This document shows, piece by piece, positions 1-5,755 of a DNA stretch of 7,356 nt. The stretch is from the NCBI GenBank assembly GCA_903837255.1, contig CAILTZ010000713.1, positions 1 through 7,356 of the forward strand, read 5' to 3'. The notes under the pieces are model-generated. The model did not search any database, was not told where the DNA came from, and saw only the letters and a list, made by a program, of their open reading frames with translations. The number at the start of each line of letters is the position of its first letter. Position 1 is the first letter of the stretch. This DNA is from an uncultured Pirellula sp. Lineage in GTDB: Bacteria; Planctomycetota; Planctomycetia; Pirellulales; Pirellulaceae. A program made the position numbers and the translations under genes.

Positions 1-1
1 C

Positions 2-490
2 GATTGTATCGCAGCTCTTCCCGGAGCCAGCGACGTTGATATCCCTGAGGTGGTTCGCAGGCTAGAGAATCCTGTCAGCCCTCTTGCGCTTCCAGGTGCA
101 GTGACGCTGCGCCGTCATGATGTGCTTCATATTCTGCTTGGTCGAGGGTTGCTCGACCAAGACGAAGCATTTGTCGTGGGCTTTACTATGGGGAATGCGA
201 CGCGATACCGCGATGCCGATGGAGCTCTCATGCGTGAAGCTCTCGATCATTGGTATCCGGAACCCTTTCGTATCTTTGGGACAAAGCTCCGAGTGTTCGA
301 TCTTGGGGTCCAAGCCGGCAAGTGCATGGGGATACCTGACATCGCACAGATCCCGGTCGAAAACCTCGGTAGTTTCACTGTGGGCCAAGCCCGCCAGGAA
401 TTAAAACTTTCTGCAGAGAAACTGGGAGAGTTCTATCGGCAAGAGAAGCGACTGAGTCCGACTTCGCTCGAAAGCGGTCGGCTCCCCTAG
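2..490 (+). CDS. COQ4-family protein (3' part, start outside the window)
   Basis: The frame is open from the first bases of the window to the TAG at 488-490, so the gene starts upstream. A GTG at 50 is in frame, but the reading continues before it without a stop and nothing marks it as the true start. The visible protein is about 162 residues. It carries the COQ4 signature HDxxHx11E: HDVLH is encoded at 116-130 and the matching Glu codon is at 164-166, exactly 11 residues later. In mitochondria and proteobacteria this family acts in ubiquinone biosynthesis, and the motif binds a divalent metal. The remainder (GFTMGN, the WYPEPFRIFGTKL stretch, a helical C-terminus) fits the COQ4 fold. No membrane segment or signal peptide is visible. 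The gene converges on the ApbE-like gene. Family assignment is fairly sure; the role is not, because planctomycetes are generally thought to use menaquinone. Confidence 0.8.
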   Translation, partial: DCIAALPGASDVDIPEVVRRLENPVSPLALPGAVTLRRHDVLHILLGRGLLDQDEAFVVGFTMGNATRYRDADGALMREALDHWYPEPFRIFGTKLRVFDLGVQAGKCMGIPDIAQIPVENLGSFTVGQARQELKLSAEKLGEFYRQEKRLSPTSLESGRLP

Positions 491-514
491 GGGATTTCGC
501 TAAGGGTTCCCCTA
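483..514. terminator. possible bidirectional hairpin between convergent genes
   Basis: The 24-bp gap between the two convergent stop codons lies inside an inverted repeat. TAGGGGA at 488-494 pairs perfectly with TCCCCTA at 508-514 around a 13-nt loop. The left arm also sits in a perfect 12-nt palindrome, TCCCCTAGGGGA (483-494), so two folds compete. No T-tract follows on either strand, so this is not a canonical intrinsic terminator. Its position is the only functional argument. Confidence 0.3.
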
Positions 515-1492
515 TCAATCCCGTGATGCGACCCATGTGCTCTGGTCGATGTTGCAGGTGATGATCTGAGCCTCGCCGTCTCTTTTGCCTGGAAGGATGG
601 CCAAGTAGCCTAATTCAGGCCTAGTGCTGCAAAACTCTAGCGACTTTTCGACTCCCATCACGTACATGGCCGTGGCCAGGGCATCGGCCCAAGCGGCCGA
701 TGGATGAAGGACCGTCACGCTCAAGGCTCCACGAGCCGGCCAGCCGCTCCGCGGATCGATGATATGACCGTAACGCTCTCCTTTGAAGTAAAAAAATTGG
801 TTTGCCGGACCGCTGGTCCCAAGCGATCGGTTTCTTAGAAACAAAGTCCCCAAAATGCGCTCAGACTGCTCTGGGTGACGGACTGCAATCTTCCAACCAG
901 GCTCGATTTGTTCAAGCAGTTGCTTTCCGTAGGCGCTTACACTGCTCTTGCCACCGTGGATCGCAAAGTCTTCGATGCCTCGATCTCGCAACATCGCAAC
1001 GGCTTGGTCGATCGCATACCCCTTGCCTATCCCACCAGGATTGACTGCTATGGGACCCGCAAACCGTACTTTTCGATGCGCATCATCGAACTCGATATGC
1101 TGGGAACCCACCTGGGCGAGCGATTCGGCGATCTGAAGCTCGCTGGGCATTCGACCTTGGCGGCTTGAAAATCCCCAGGCCTCGGAGAGCTTCGCTGCCG
1201 TCATGTCAAAACAACCTTGTGTCTGCTGGTTGATGTCGCAACCTAGCTTGAGCATCTCAAATGCCGACATGGAAACGTCCACCCAAGTTTCCTGGCCGCG
1301 CATATTGAGACGGCTTAGATCGCTCGTGGGGATATAGACGCTGAGCATCTGTTCGAGCCACTCGATGAGTTCGAGGGCTTCGACGGCTACCTCAGGGCCA
1401 TGTTCGGGGTGTTCGGGATGAAGCAGCACATCGAACTGGCAAGCCATTGCCATGCGGGTGAACTCCAACCAAATCGGATCGCGGCGATTCAT
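515..1492 (-). CDS. apbE: ApbE-family FAD:protein FMN transferase
   Basis: The 325-aa product has the normal length and motif order of ApbE, the Mg-dependent enzyme that transfers FMN from FAD onto a Thr/Ser of target flavoproteins such as RnfG/NqrC-type FMN-binding domains. Visible motifs are GCFDMT at about 93-98, NPGGIGKGYAID at 151-162, HGGKSSV at 179-185, TSG at 226-228, HIIDPRSGWPA at 243-253 and the metal-binding WADALATAMYVMG with Asp270. The usual acidic or Asn residue after the GG pair is Lys182, a variant. The N-terminus (about 14 residues before MAMACQFDV) has no signal peptide or lipobox, so the protein is predicted cytoplasmic, unlike many exported ApbE lipoproteins. ATG at 1492 is taken as the start because the family's first strand follows directly; no clear Shine-Dalgarno precedes it. 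It begins 12 bp after the anti-sigma-like gene, so the two are probably co-transcribed. No FMN-binding target gene lies in the window. Confidence 0.9.
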   Translation of the reverse strand: MNRRDPIWLEFTRMAMACQFDVLLHPEHPEHGPEVAVEALELIEWLEQMLSVYIPTSDLSRLNMRGQETWVDVSMSAFEMLKLGCDINQQTQGCFDMTAAKLSEAWGFSSRQGRMPSELQIAESLAQVGSQHIEFDDAHRKVRFAGPIAVNPGGIGKGYAIDQAVAMLRDRGIEDFAIHGGKSSVSAYGKQLLEQIEPGWKIAVRHPEQSERILGTLFLRNRSLGTSGPANQFFYFKGERYGHIIDPRSGWPARGALSVTVLHPSAAWADALATAMYVMGVEKSLEFCSTRPELGYLAILPGKRDGEAQIITCNIDQSTWVASRD

Positions 1493-1504
1493 GACATGCA
1501 GGGG

Positions 1505-2803
1505 CTAACGGGGTGGCCGATTGGTATTGCCGGGCCTGCGACTACGTTCCCTCAGAAGCCTGCGGATATCCTTCGGGTCGGCCAAATCGATCTCGTCTCG
1601 GGACTCTCGTCGAAGACGCTCGTAAGATTCCAGCAGTCGCGAGGTGCTGTTCATCCCTTCGGGGATCATCCAAGTCGAAATCACTAGCAGTTGATCGCTC
1701 TCGTCGATAGATTCGAGCAGGCTTTTCGGGAATGGTGTCAATCGACTAGCTAGGTCGCTGATCAAGGCGTCTTGGTTGTCCAATCGAAACCCTTCTTCGA
1801 CCGGCCTTGCGGAATTGAGTGCCATCAAGGCGGATTTGACGTCTGTCTCCCGACGCAAGAAAGGCATGCTGGTCATGATCGATGGCATGAGCATGCTTTT
1901 GCTCCATTCATCCAACGCTTCCGCATCGGAACCTTGGAGGTCCGACGCGTAGAAAGTTGCGGCTCGGAAGGCGATTTGCTTGAGAATAAAGGATATCTTG
2001 GAGGAGATGTTTAAATCCTCCAGGACCTGCCGTTTGCTCGTCGGTATCGTGTCAAACACAGCTCCGATCATGCGAGCCGTCAGATTGAGTTCCTCGGCGT
2101 TTGGCTGGGAGTTGATCTGCTCTTGGACGGCATCCAACCGTCGGCTCACATCGTGTGGATATTTGCCCAGCAACTCCCGTGCACTATCGAGTTTGGCCAA
2201 TTGAATTGAATTGAGCCCGCGGACCCAGGTCTGTCTTTCCGAGAACGATTTCGGAACCAAAGGAATCAAGGAATCTCGATAATGCTCCTGGAGATATTCG
2301 ATGATCTCTTTGTTCTTGGCGACTTCCTCAACCACACGCAATTCACCGGTATCGTGAAGCCCAGGCAAATTGGAAGCCAAATCCAGCACTGCCAACTCGC
2401 GTCTTTGCCGCATCATCGACGCAGAGATTCCCAACCCCGATCCCAGCAGGATGGCCAGTAGCAAGGGCACCACTGCATAAGGCATCGAGAACCATCGCCG
2501 CTTCCAATCCCCCCTTGGCGGTTTTTGGATCGAGTCTTCAAGAACCGTCGCAGGTCGTATTCCAGATCGCTTCACGTCGGCGACAACCATCTCGATGGTC
2601 GTCTGCGTGAAATGGTTGCTGTGGGGTGTCTCGGGAAGCTCATCAAGCAGATCGTACGCCTTGCGTAGGTCCGCAAGCCGGGTGCGCAAGTACTCATCTT
2701 GGACAAGTCGTCTTTCCAATGCAGCAGACTCCGATGAGGTCAGTTCCCCATCAAGGTACGCTGTTAGTTCTTCATCGATCGCGTCGATTTCGCGGTCGTT
2801 CAT
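1505..2803 (-). CDS. anti-sigma-factor-like single-pass membrane protein, no zinc-binding cysteines
   Basis: The 432-aa product follows the ECF sigma gene by 32 bp. Residues 8-50 resemble the anti-sigma N-terminal helical domain, with a LTAYLDGELTSSE helix-turn followed by a charged helix. One hydrophobic segment lies at about 106-128 (MPYAVVPLLLAILL and onward), preceded by basic KRRW. The expected topology is therefore an N-terminal cytoplasmic sigma-binding part, one membrane helix and about 300 residues outside. The HxxxCxxC of zinc anti-sigma factors is absent, and the whole protein has no cysteine, so it cannot sense through a zinc-thiolate switch. The outer part begins with a conserved-looking LPGLHDTGELRVVEE stretch, is rich in predicted helix, and ends in an Arg/Pro-rich tail; I do not recognise its fold. 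The ATG at 2801-2803 has a weak GGA about 8 nt upstream. The likely role is to hold the sigma factor and release it on an envelope signal. This is inferred mainly from gene order and the N-terminus. Confidence 0.75.
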   Translation of the reverse strand: MNDREIDAIDEELTAYLDGELTSSESAALERRLVQDEYLRTRLADLRKAYDLLDELPETPHSNHFTQTTIEMVVADVKRSGIRPATVLEDSIQKPPRGDWKRRWFSMPYAVVPLLLAILLGSGLGISASMMRQRRELAVLDLASNLPGLHDTGELRVVEEVAKNKEIIEYLQEHYRDSLIPLVPKSFSERQTWVRGLNSIQLAKLDSARELLGKYPHDVSRRLDAVQEQINSQPNAEELNLTARMIGAVFDTIPTSKRQVLEDLNISSKISFILKQIAFRAATFYASDLQGSDAEALDEWSKSMLMPSIMTSMPFLRRETDVKSALMALNSARPVEEGFRLDNQDALISDLASRLTPFPKSLLESIDESDQLLVISTWMIPEGMNSTSRLLESYERLRRESRDEIDLADPKDIRRLLRERSRRPGNTNRPPR

Positions 2804-2835
2804 ACTCGTGTTCCGAAACCCTGCGAGTTCAGATC

Positions 2836-3555
2836 TTAGTTCTCATCGTCGTTTGTATCCTCGGCATTTGGCTCGGTACCTGGCACGAGTCCCTCTTGCA
2901 TATACGGTTCAAGCAGATTCTTGAGGTTCACCCGAGCTCTCATCAACAGGGACTTGACTGCTTGAACCGTCAGACCCATCGTTTCGCCGATCTCTTGGTA
3001 ACTCATCCCCTCGAACTTGCTCAACAGAATCGCTGTTCTTTGCCGTTCCCCCAAAGCCTCCAACGCGACGATTATAATCCGGGATCGCTCTTGGTGGTCC
3101 ATGTTTCGGGTCGGTTGAAAGCCACTTGGCGAAACGGCAATATTCTCCAACAGCAATCCAGACGTCGAGCCATTCCCGGCTTTAGACAACTGATACTCCC
3201 GCCGAGCTGAAATATCCCGGACATGGTTCGAAGCCACATTGTGGGCGATCCTGTAGAGCCATGTCGAAAACTTGGCCGTCGGTAGGTAGGTTTTGCGAGA
3301 CTTGTAGATCCTCAAAAAAACTTCTTGCGCCAAGTCTTCCGCTTGCTCCGCATTTCGCGTCCAACCACTCATAAACCGGATAATCTTGCGCTGAAAACGA
3401 TCCACTAGAAACTCGAAAGCAACGGCATCGTCCTCCTTGACTCGCAACATCAATACAACATCGGGATCGGAATTGAAACCGCTGCCGGGCTGGTCACTTT
3501 GCAATTGCTCCGGGCTGCGATCGGTATTCGTCACTTTGGTACCATGCTTTCGCAA
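2836..3555 (-). CDS. ECF-type RNA polymerase sigma factor
   Basis: The 239-aa product is a typical group 4 sigma factor. Region 2 spans about residues 32-115: PDVVLMLRVKEDDAVAFEFL, then QAEDLAQEVFLRIY at 71-84, where core binding and -10 recognition occur, then FSTWLYRIAHNVASNHVRD. A linker of about 40 residues follows. Region 4 spans about 157-215 and has the -35-binding helix-turn-helix MSYQEIGETMGLTVQAVKS at 184-202. The N-terminal 30 residues and the acidic tail (NAEDTNDDEN) lie outside the conserved domains. The start is uncertain: the longest form uses TTG at 3555, and GTG at 3534 would remove seven non-conserved residues. An in-frame TGA just upstream (3567-3565) limits any further extension. 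It is the first gene of a likely sigma / anti-sigma / ApbE operon, and such operons usually autoregulate. No confident ECF promoter was found upstream. Confidence 0.93.
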   Translation of the reverse strand: MRKHGTKVTNTDRSPEQLQSDQPGSGFNSDPDVVLMLRVKEDDAVAFEFLVDRFQRKIIRFMSGWTRNAEQAEDLAQEVFLRIYKSRKTYLPTAKFSTWLYRIAHNVASNHVRDISARREYQLSKAGNGSTSGLLLENIAVSPSGFQPTRNMDHQERSRIIIVALEALGERQRTAILLSKFEGMSYQEIGETMGLTVQAVKSLLMRARVNLKNLLEPYMQEGLVPGTEPNAEDTNDDEN

Positions 3556-3608
3556 ATCATCCGATCACTTGAACCCGACTGAGTGCGGAAATCATTGGAC
3601 AGATCTGC

Positions 3609-3626
3609 GATGAAGACCGCTTCATC
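3609..3626 (-). terminator. short hairpin at the SMP-30 stop codon, possible terminator or mRNA end
   Basis: A perfect 7-bp stem, GATGAAG/CTTCATC, with a 4-nt loop covers 3609-3626 and overlaps the TGA of the SMP-30-like gene (3622-3624). It lies between the isomerase/SMP-30 pair and the sigma operon, where a transcription boundary would be expected. There is no T-tract after it on the minus strand, and the stem is only moderately GC-rich, so intrinsic termination is doubtful. Confidence 0.25.
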
Positions 3627-4605
3627 CGAGTTCGTTGAAAATCGGCAGAAATTTACGCAAATTGGAAATCGAATATGGCTGATCCGTCTGCCAGCAATAC
3701 AAACTTCCAGCATTGTAGGAATCCTCGCGACGCTCGGCGGGCATATGCTCCACCGCAGTTGAAATGATCAGTGCCAAATGCCCATCTTTGGATACCCATT
3801 GAGGGCATGTCGCCTGCGGACTATGGGCTGTTTGCCACTCGCATTCAACTGCTCGGCTCGCTAAACCGACCTGAATGGTTCGTCCATAAGCAGCCGCGTC
3901 GGGATTGTACAGCGAGATGATCAAACTCTTGCCATCGAGAGTCATCGTCATCCCATCCGGAACGCCGATTTGGTTTGCTAAATCAATGGCCACGCGGCCG
4001 GAATCAATCTGACCTTTTTCAATGTCCAGCCGATAAGCGACCACCTTTCGAGTAGGTGAATCGATATCCAACAGATCCACTGCACCATCGTCTCTTGGTA
4101 AAACCACTTTGCCGTTGCTGCATATCTGGTCGTTTCGAAGCTGGATCAGCTTGCGGTCGCTTCGACGCCACAAATACAATCCCGCTTTCTTGGTCTTGAA
4201 CTCTAGATCCTTGGTACCAAAGATCAGATTCCCGTCCCAAACCAAACCATCATTGATAATCGTCCCAGAAACCTCCGAATCAACCCCCTTGATGAAGGGG
4301 TGCCAACTGAGATCACCAAGCTTGAATATCCCGACGCTCCGCTCGCACCCAACAACGAAATTTCCATGGTCGGTTGGAAACGCAAAACCCGGCCGACCAG
4401 GTAATTGATAACTCTTGTTCGTGCCGGTCTTGAAGTTGTAAATGTTCACCGAACCGACCGTCGAGGTCGGTCCGTGTTGTATGGCAACCCAAGAAAAACC
4501 TTCGCCGTCAAAACCCTCGCCGTCAAGAGGATAAGGACCCTCGGGTAGGAAGCGAAGCGAATCGCTCCCTGGGTCTAAGAGCAACTTGGCCTGCAAGACG
4601 CTCAC
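3622..4605 (-). CDS. SMP-30/gluconolactonase/LRE-like six-bladed propeller protein
   Basis: The 327-aa product aligns by eye with regucalcin/SMP-30 sugar lactonases, which hydrolyse aldonolactones using one divalent metal. The metal ligands seem intact: Glu22 in FLPEGP, Asn164 in CSNGK and Asp217 in VPDGM. The substrate-site pair Asn118-Asp119 in INDG is also present, followed by GNLIFGT and GLYLW, as in the family. The region around [16 protein letters not shown] matches the blade after PDGM. No signal peptide is visible, so the protein is probably cytoplasmic. The start is GTG at 4605, overlapping the TGA of the upstream isomerase gene by 4 bp and preceded by AAGGAG at 5-nt spacing. Translational coupling is therefore likely. 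Pairing with an isomerase suggests a sugar-lactone step, but the substrate cannot be read from sequence. An in-frame 15-bp duplication near the N-terminus is described separately. Confidence 0.82.
   Translation of the reverse strand: MSVLQAKLLLDPGSDSLRFLPEGPYPLDGEGFDGEGFSWVAIQHGPTSTVGSVNIYNFKTGTNKSYQLPGRPGFAFPTDHGNFVVGCERSVGIFKLGDLSWHPFIKGVDSEVSGTIINDGLVWDGNLIFGTKDLEFKTKKAGLYLWRRSDRKLIQLRNDQICSNGKVVLPRDDGAVDLLDIDSPTRKVVAYRLDIEKGQIDSGRVAIDLANQIGVPDGMTMTLDGKSLIISLYNPDAAAYGRTIQVGLASRAVECEWQTAHSPQATCPQWVSKDGHLALIISTAVEHMPAERREDSYNAGSLYCWQTDQPYSISNLRKFLPIFNELG
4495..4524 (-). repeat. 15-bp in-frame tandem duplication (DGEGF twice)
   Basis: On the coding strand GACGGCGAGGGTTTT is followed immediately by GACGGCGAAGGTTTT, with one synonymous difference. 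The repeat encodes DGEGF at residues 28-32 and 33-37 of the SMP-30-like protein. It extends the loop just after the metal ligand Glu22. It is probably a slippage duplication old enough to have gained one silent change. Confidence 0.85.
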
Positions 4606-5606
4606 GCTTGCTCCTTGTCAAATGCGGAATCAAAAGCTCGGTTGCTGGGCGAAAAATCCATCCTCTTGACGAAGGCTGCCGCTTCGCGAGCTCCGAACTC
4701 CCGCTCCATACCACTGTCCTCCCATTCGACGCTCAAGGGGCCGTTGTAGCCCACGCGGTTGAGCTCACGAATGATCTCTTCAAAGTTCACTCCACCACGT
4801 CCAGGGCTGCGGAAGTCCCAGCCACGCCGTGCGTCACCGAAATTGATGTGGCTGCACAAAATGCCCGACTTGCCGTTGAGCGTCACCTTGGCATCCTTGA
4901 TGTGTACGTGGTAAATCCGGTCGGGGAACTCACGGATGAACTCCACCGGATCGACCCCCTGCCAAATCAAATGGCTGGGATCAAAATTGAAGCCAAACTC
5001 GGGGCGATGCTTGACGGCCTCCAAGGCCAACTTGGCAGAATAAATGTCAAAAGCAATTTCCGTCGGGTGAACTTCTAGAGCAAACCGAACTCCGCAGGCT
5101 TTGAACTCATCGAGGATCGGATTGAATCGGTCGGCAAACTGCTTGAAACCATCATCGATCATCGACTGAGGCACTGGAGGGAACGAGTAATTCAAATGCC
5201 AAATGCTCGACCCGGTAAAGCCATTGACCACCTTGACGCCAAACTTCTTGGCCGCATGCGCAGTCTTCTTGAGCTCGTCAGCCGCACGCTGGTTGACCCC
5301 AGCCGGATTTCCATCCCCCCAAACATAGCCCGGAAGTATCGCCTTGTGCCGAACGTCGATCGGGTCGCACACCGCCTGGCCGACCAAGTGCGCGCTGATC
5401 GCATGGCACTGCAAGCCTATCTTGTCCAACAAATCCCGCTTGGCCTTGCAGTAACCTGGGTCCGAATGGGCTTTATCGACCTCGAAATGGTCCCCCCAAC
5501 ACGCCAACTCGATCCCGTCGTATCCGGCGTCCTTGGTGAACTGAGCCATCTTCGTCAATGGTAGGTCCGCCCATTGGCCAGTAAACAAAGTCACAGCTCT
5601 GGTCAT
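4602..5606 (-). CDS. sugar phosphate isomerase/epimerase (xylose isomerase-like TIM barrel)
   Basis: The 334-aa product belongs to the AP-endonuclease-2/xylose isomerase-like TIM-barrel superfamily. The four likely metal ligands sit at barrel strand ends: Glu178 (FALEVHP), Asp209 (FNFDPSH), His235 (YHVHIKD) and Glu294 (LSVEWED). The N-terminal strand [13 protein letters not shown] and the [14 protein letters not shown] segment are also family-like. Such enzymes interconvert sugars, ketosugars or inositol derivatives; the exact substrate cannot be deduced. The start is set at ATG 5606, where similarity begins, with GGAG 10 nt upstream. A frame extension to 5735 adds 43 unrelated Cys/Trp/Arg-rich residues and is not used. 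The gene overlaps the SMP-30-like gene by 4 bp and is probably first in a two-gene operon driven from the divergent intergenic region. No signal peptide is visible in the 334-aa form. Confidence 0.88.
   Translation of the reverse strand: MTRAVTLFTGQWADLPLTKMAQFTKDAGYDGIELACWGDHFEVDKAHSDPGYCKAKRDLLDKIGLQCHAISAHLVGQAVCDPIDVRHKAILPGYVWGDGNPAGVNQRAADELKKTAHAAKKFGVKVVNGFTGSSIWHLNYSFPPVPQSMIDDGFKQFADRFNPILDEFKACGVRFALEVHPTEIAFDIYSAKLALEAVKHRPEFGFNFDPSHLIWQGVDPVEFIREFPDRIYHVHIKDAKVTLNGKSGILCSHINFGDARRGWDFRSPGRGGVNFEEIIRELNRVGYNGPLSVEWEDSGMEREFGAREAAAFVKRMDFSPSNRAFDSAFDKEQA
4611..4616 (-). promoter_or_regulatory. strong Shine-Dalgarno for the SMP-30-like gene inside the isomerase gene
   Basis: AAGGAG lies 5 nt before the GTG at 4605, within the last codons of the isomerase gene. 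It is the best Shine-Dalgarno match among the starts examined in this window. It supports the GTG as the true start and, with the GTGA stop/start overlap, indicates coupled translation. Confidence 0.75.
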
Positions 5607-5616
5607 CTCGCAAGGT

Positions 5617-5620
5617 CTCC
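5617..5620 (-). promoter_or_regulatory. GGAG ribosome-binding site deciding the isomerase start
   Basis: GGAG stands 10 nt before the ATG at 5606, slightly long but usable. It supports this ATG over the in-frame start 43 codons upstream, for which no comparable site was noted. Confidence 0.45.
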
Positions 5621-5666
5621 AATTTCGTAAGGACTTGTGCCAAAATAATGAGGTCAGAAACCCCAT

Positions 5667-5696
5667 AAGATAGCATCGAGTGGACCCGATTGACAA
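5667..5696 (-). promoter_or_regulatory. candidate sigma70-like promoter for the isomerase/SMP-30 pair
   Basis: On the minus strand TTGTCA (5696-5691, one mismatch to TTGACA) and TATCTT (5672-5667, two mismatches to TATAAT) are separated by 18 bp. The -10 ends about 60 bp before the ATG at 5606. The spacing is acceptable and the position suits a divergent promoter region, but matches of this quality arise by chance. Confidence 0.3.
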
Positions 5697-5755
5697 CCAT
5701 CCTCGGTTAGAATTGTGCCGGAGACACCGTTTCAATAACCAAAAAAAGAACTTCG

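Larger units (their letters stand above)
5607..5755. other. 149-bp divergent intergenic region
   Basis: This is the only divergent junction in the window and must hold the start signals for the isomerase/SMP-30 pair (minus) and the cytochrome-WD40 gene (plus), unless a leader gene exists. The minus-strand candidate promoter is listed separately. On the plus strand a TTGACA occurs at 5690-5695, but the nearest -10-like TAGAAT (5708-5713) is only 12 bp away, so no plus promoter is called. An A-rich run (5740-5747) precedes the plus-strand ATG instead of a clear Shine-Dalgarno. I see no RNA gene or riboswitch. Confidence 0.6.

Noticed and set aside
50..52. GTG as the start of the COQ4-family gene
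   Set aside because: The frame is open upstream to the window edge, and the protein would be short for the family. The true start most likely lies outside.
2626..3210. 194-aa plus-strand open frame
   Set aside because: It is antisense to the sigma and anti-sigma-like genes, which show strong family motifs, and its composition is typical of a shadow frame.
3599..3606. CAGATCTG palindrome as a regulator-binding site upstream of the sigma gene
   Set aside because: An 8-nt palindrome is expected by chance, and no second copy or known operator pattern accompanies it.
5690..5713. TTGACA / TAGAAT as a plus-strand promoter for the cytochrome-WD40 gene
   Set aside because: The spacer is only 12 bp, too short for a sigma70-type promoter.
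5607..5735. N-terminal extension of the isomerase frame (43 extra residues)
   Set aside because: The added residues are Cys/Trp/Arg-rich, unlike the family. The family fold begins at ATG 5606, which has GGAG upstream, and the extension would consume most of the divergent promoter region.
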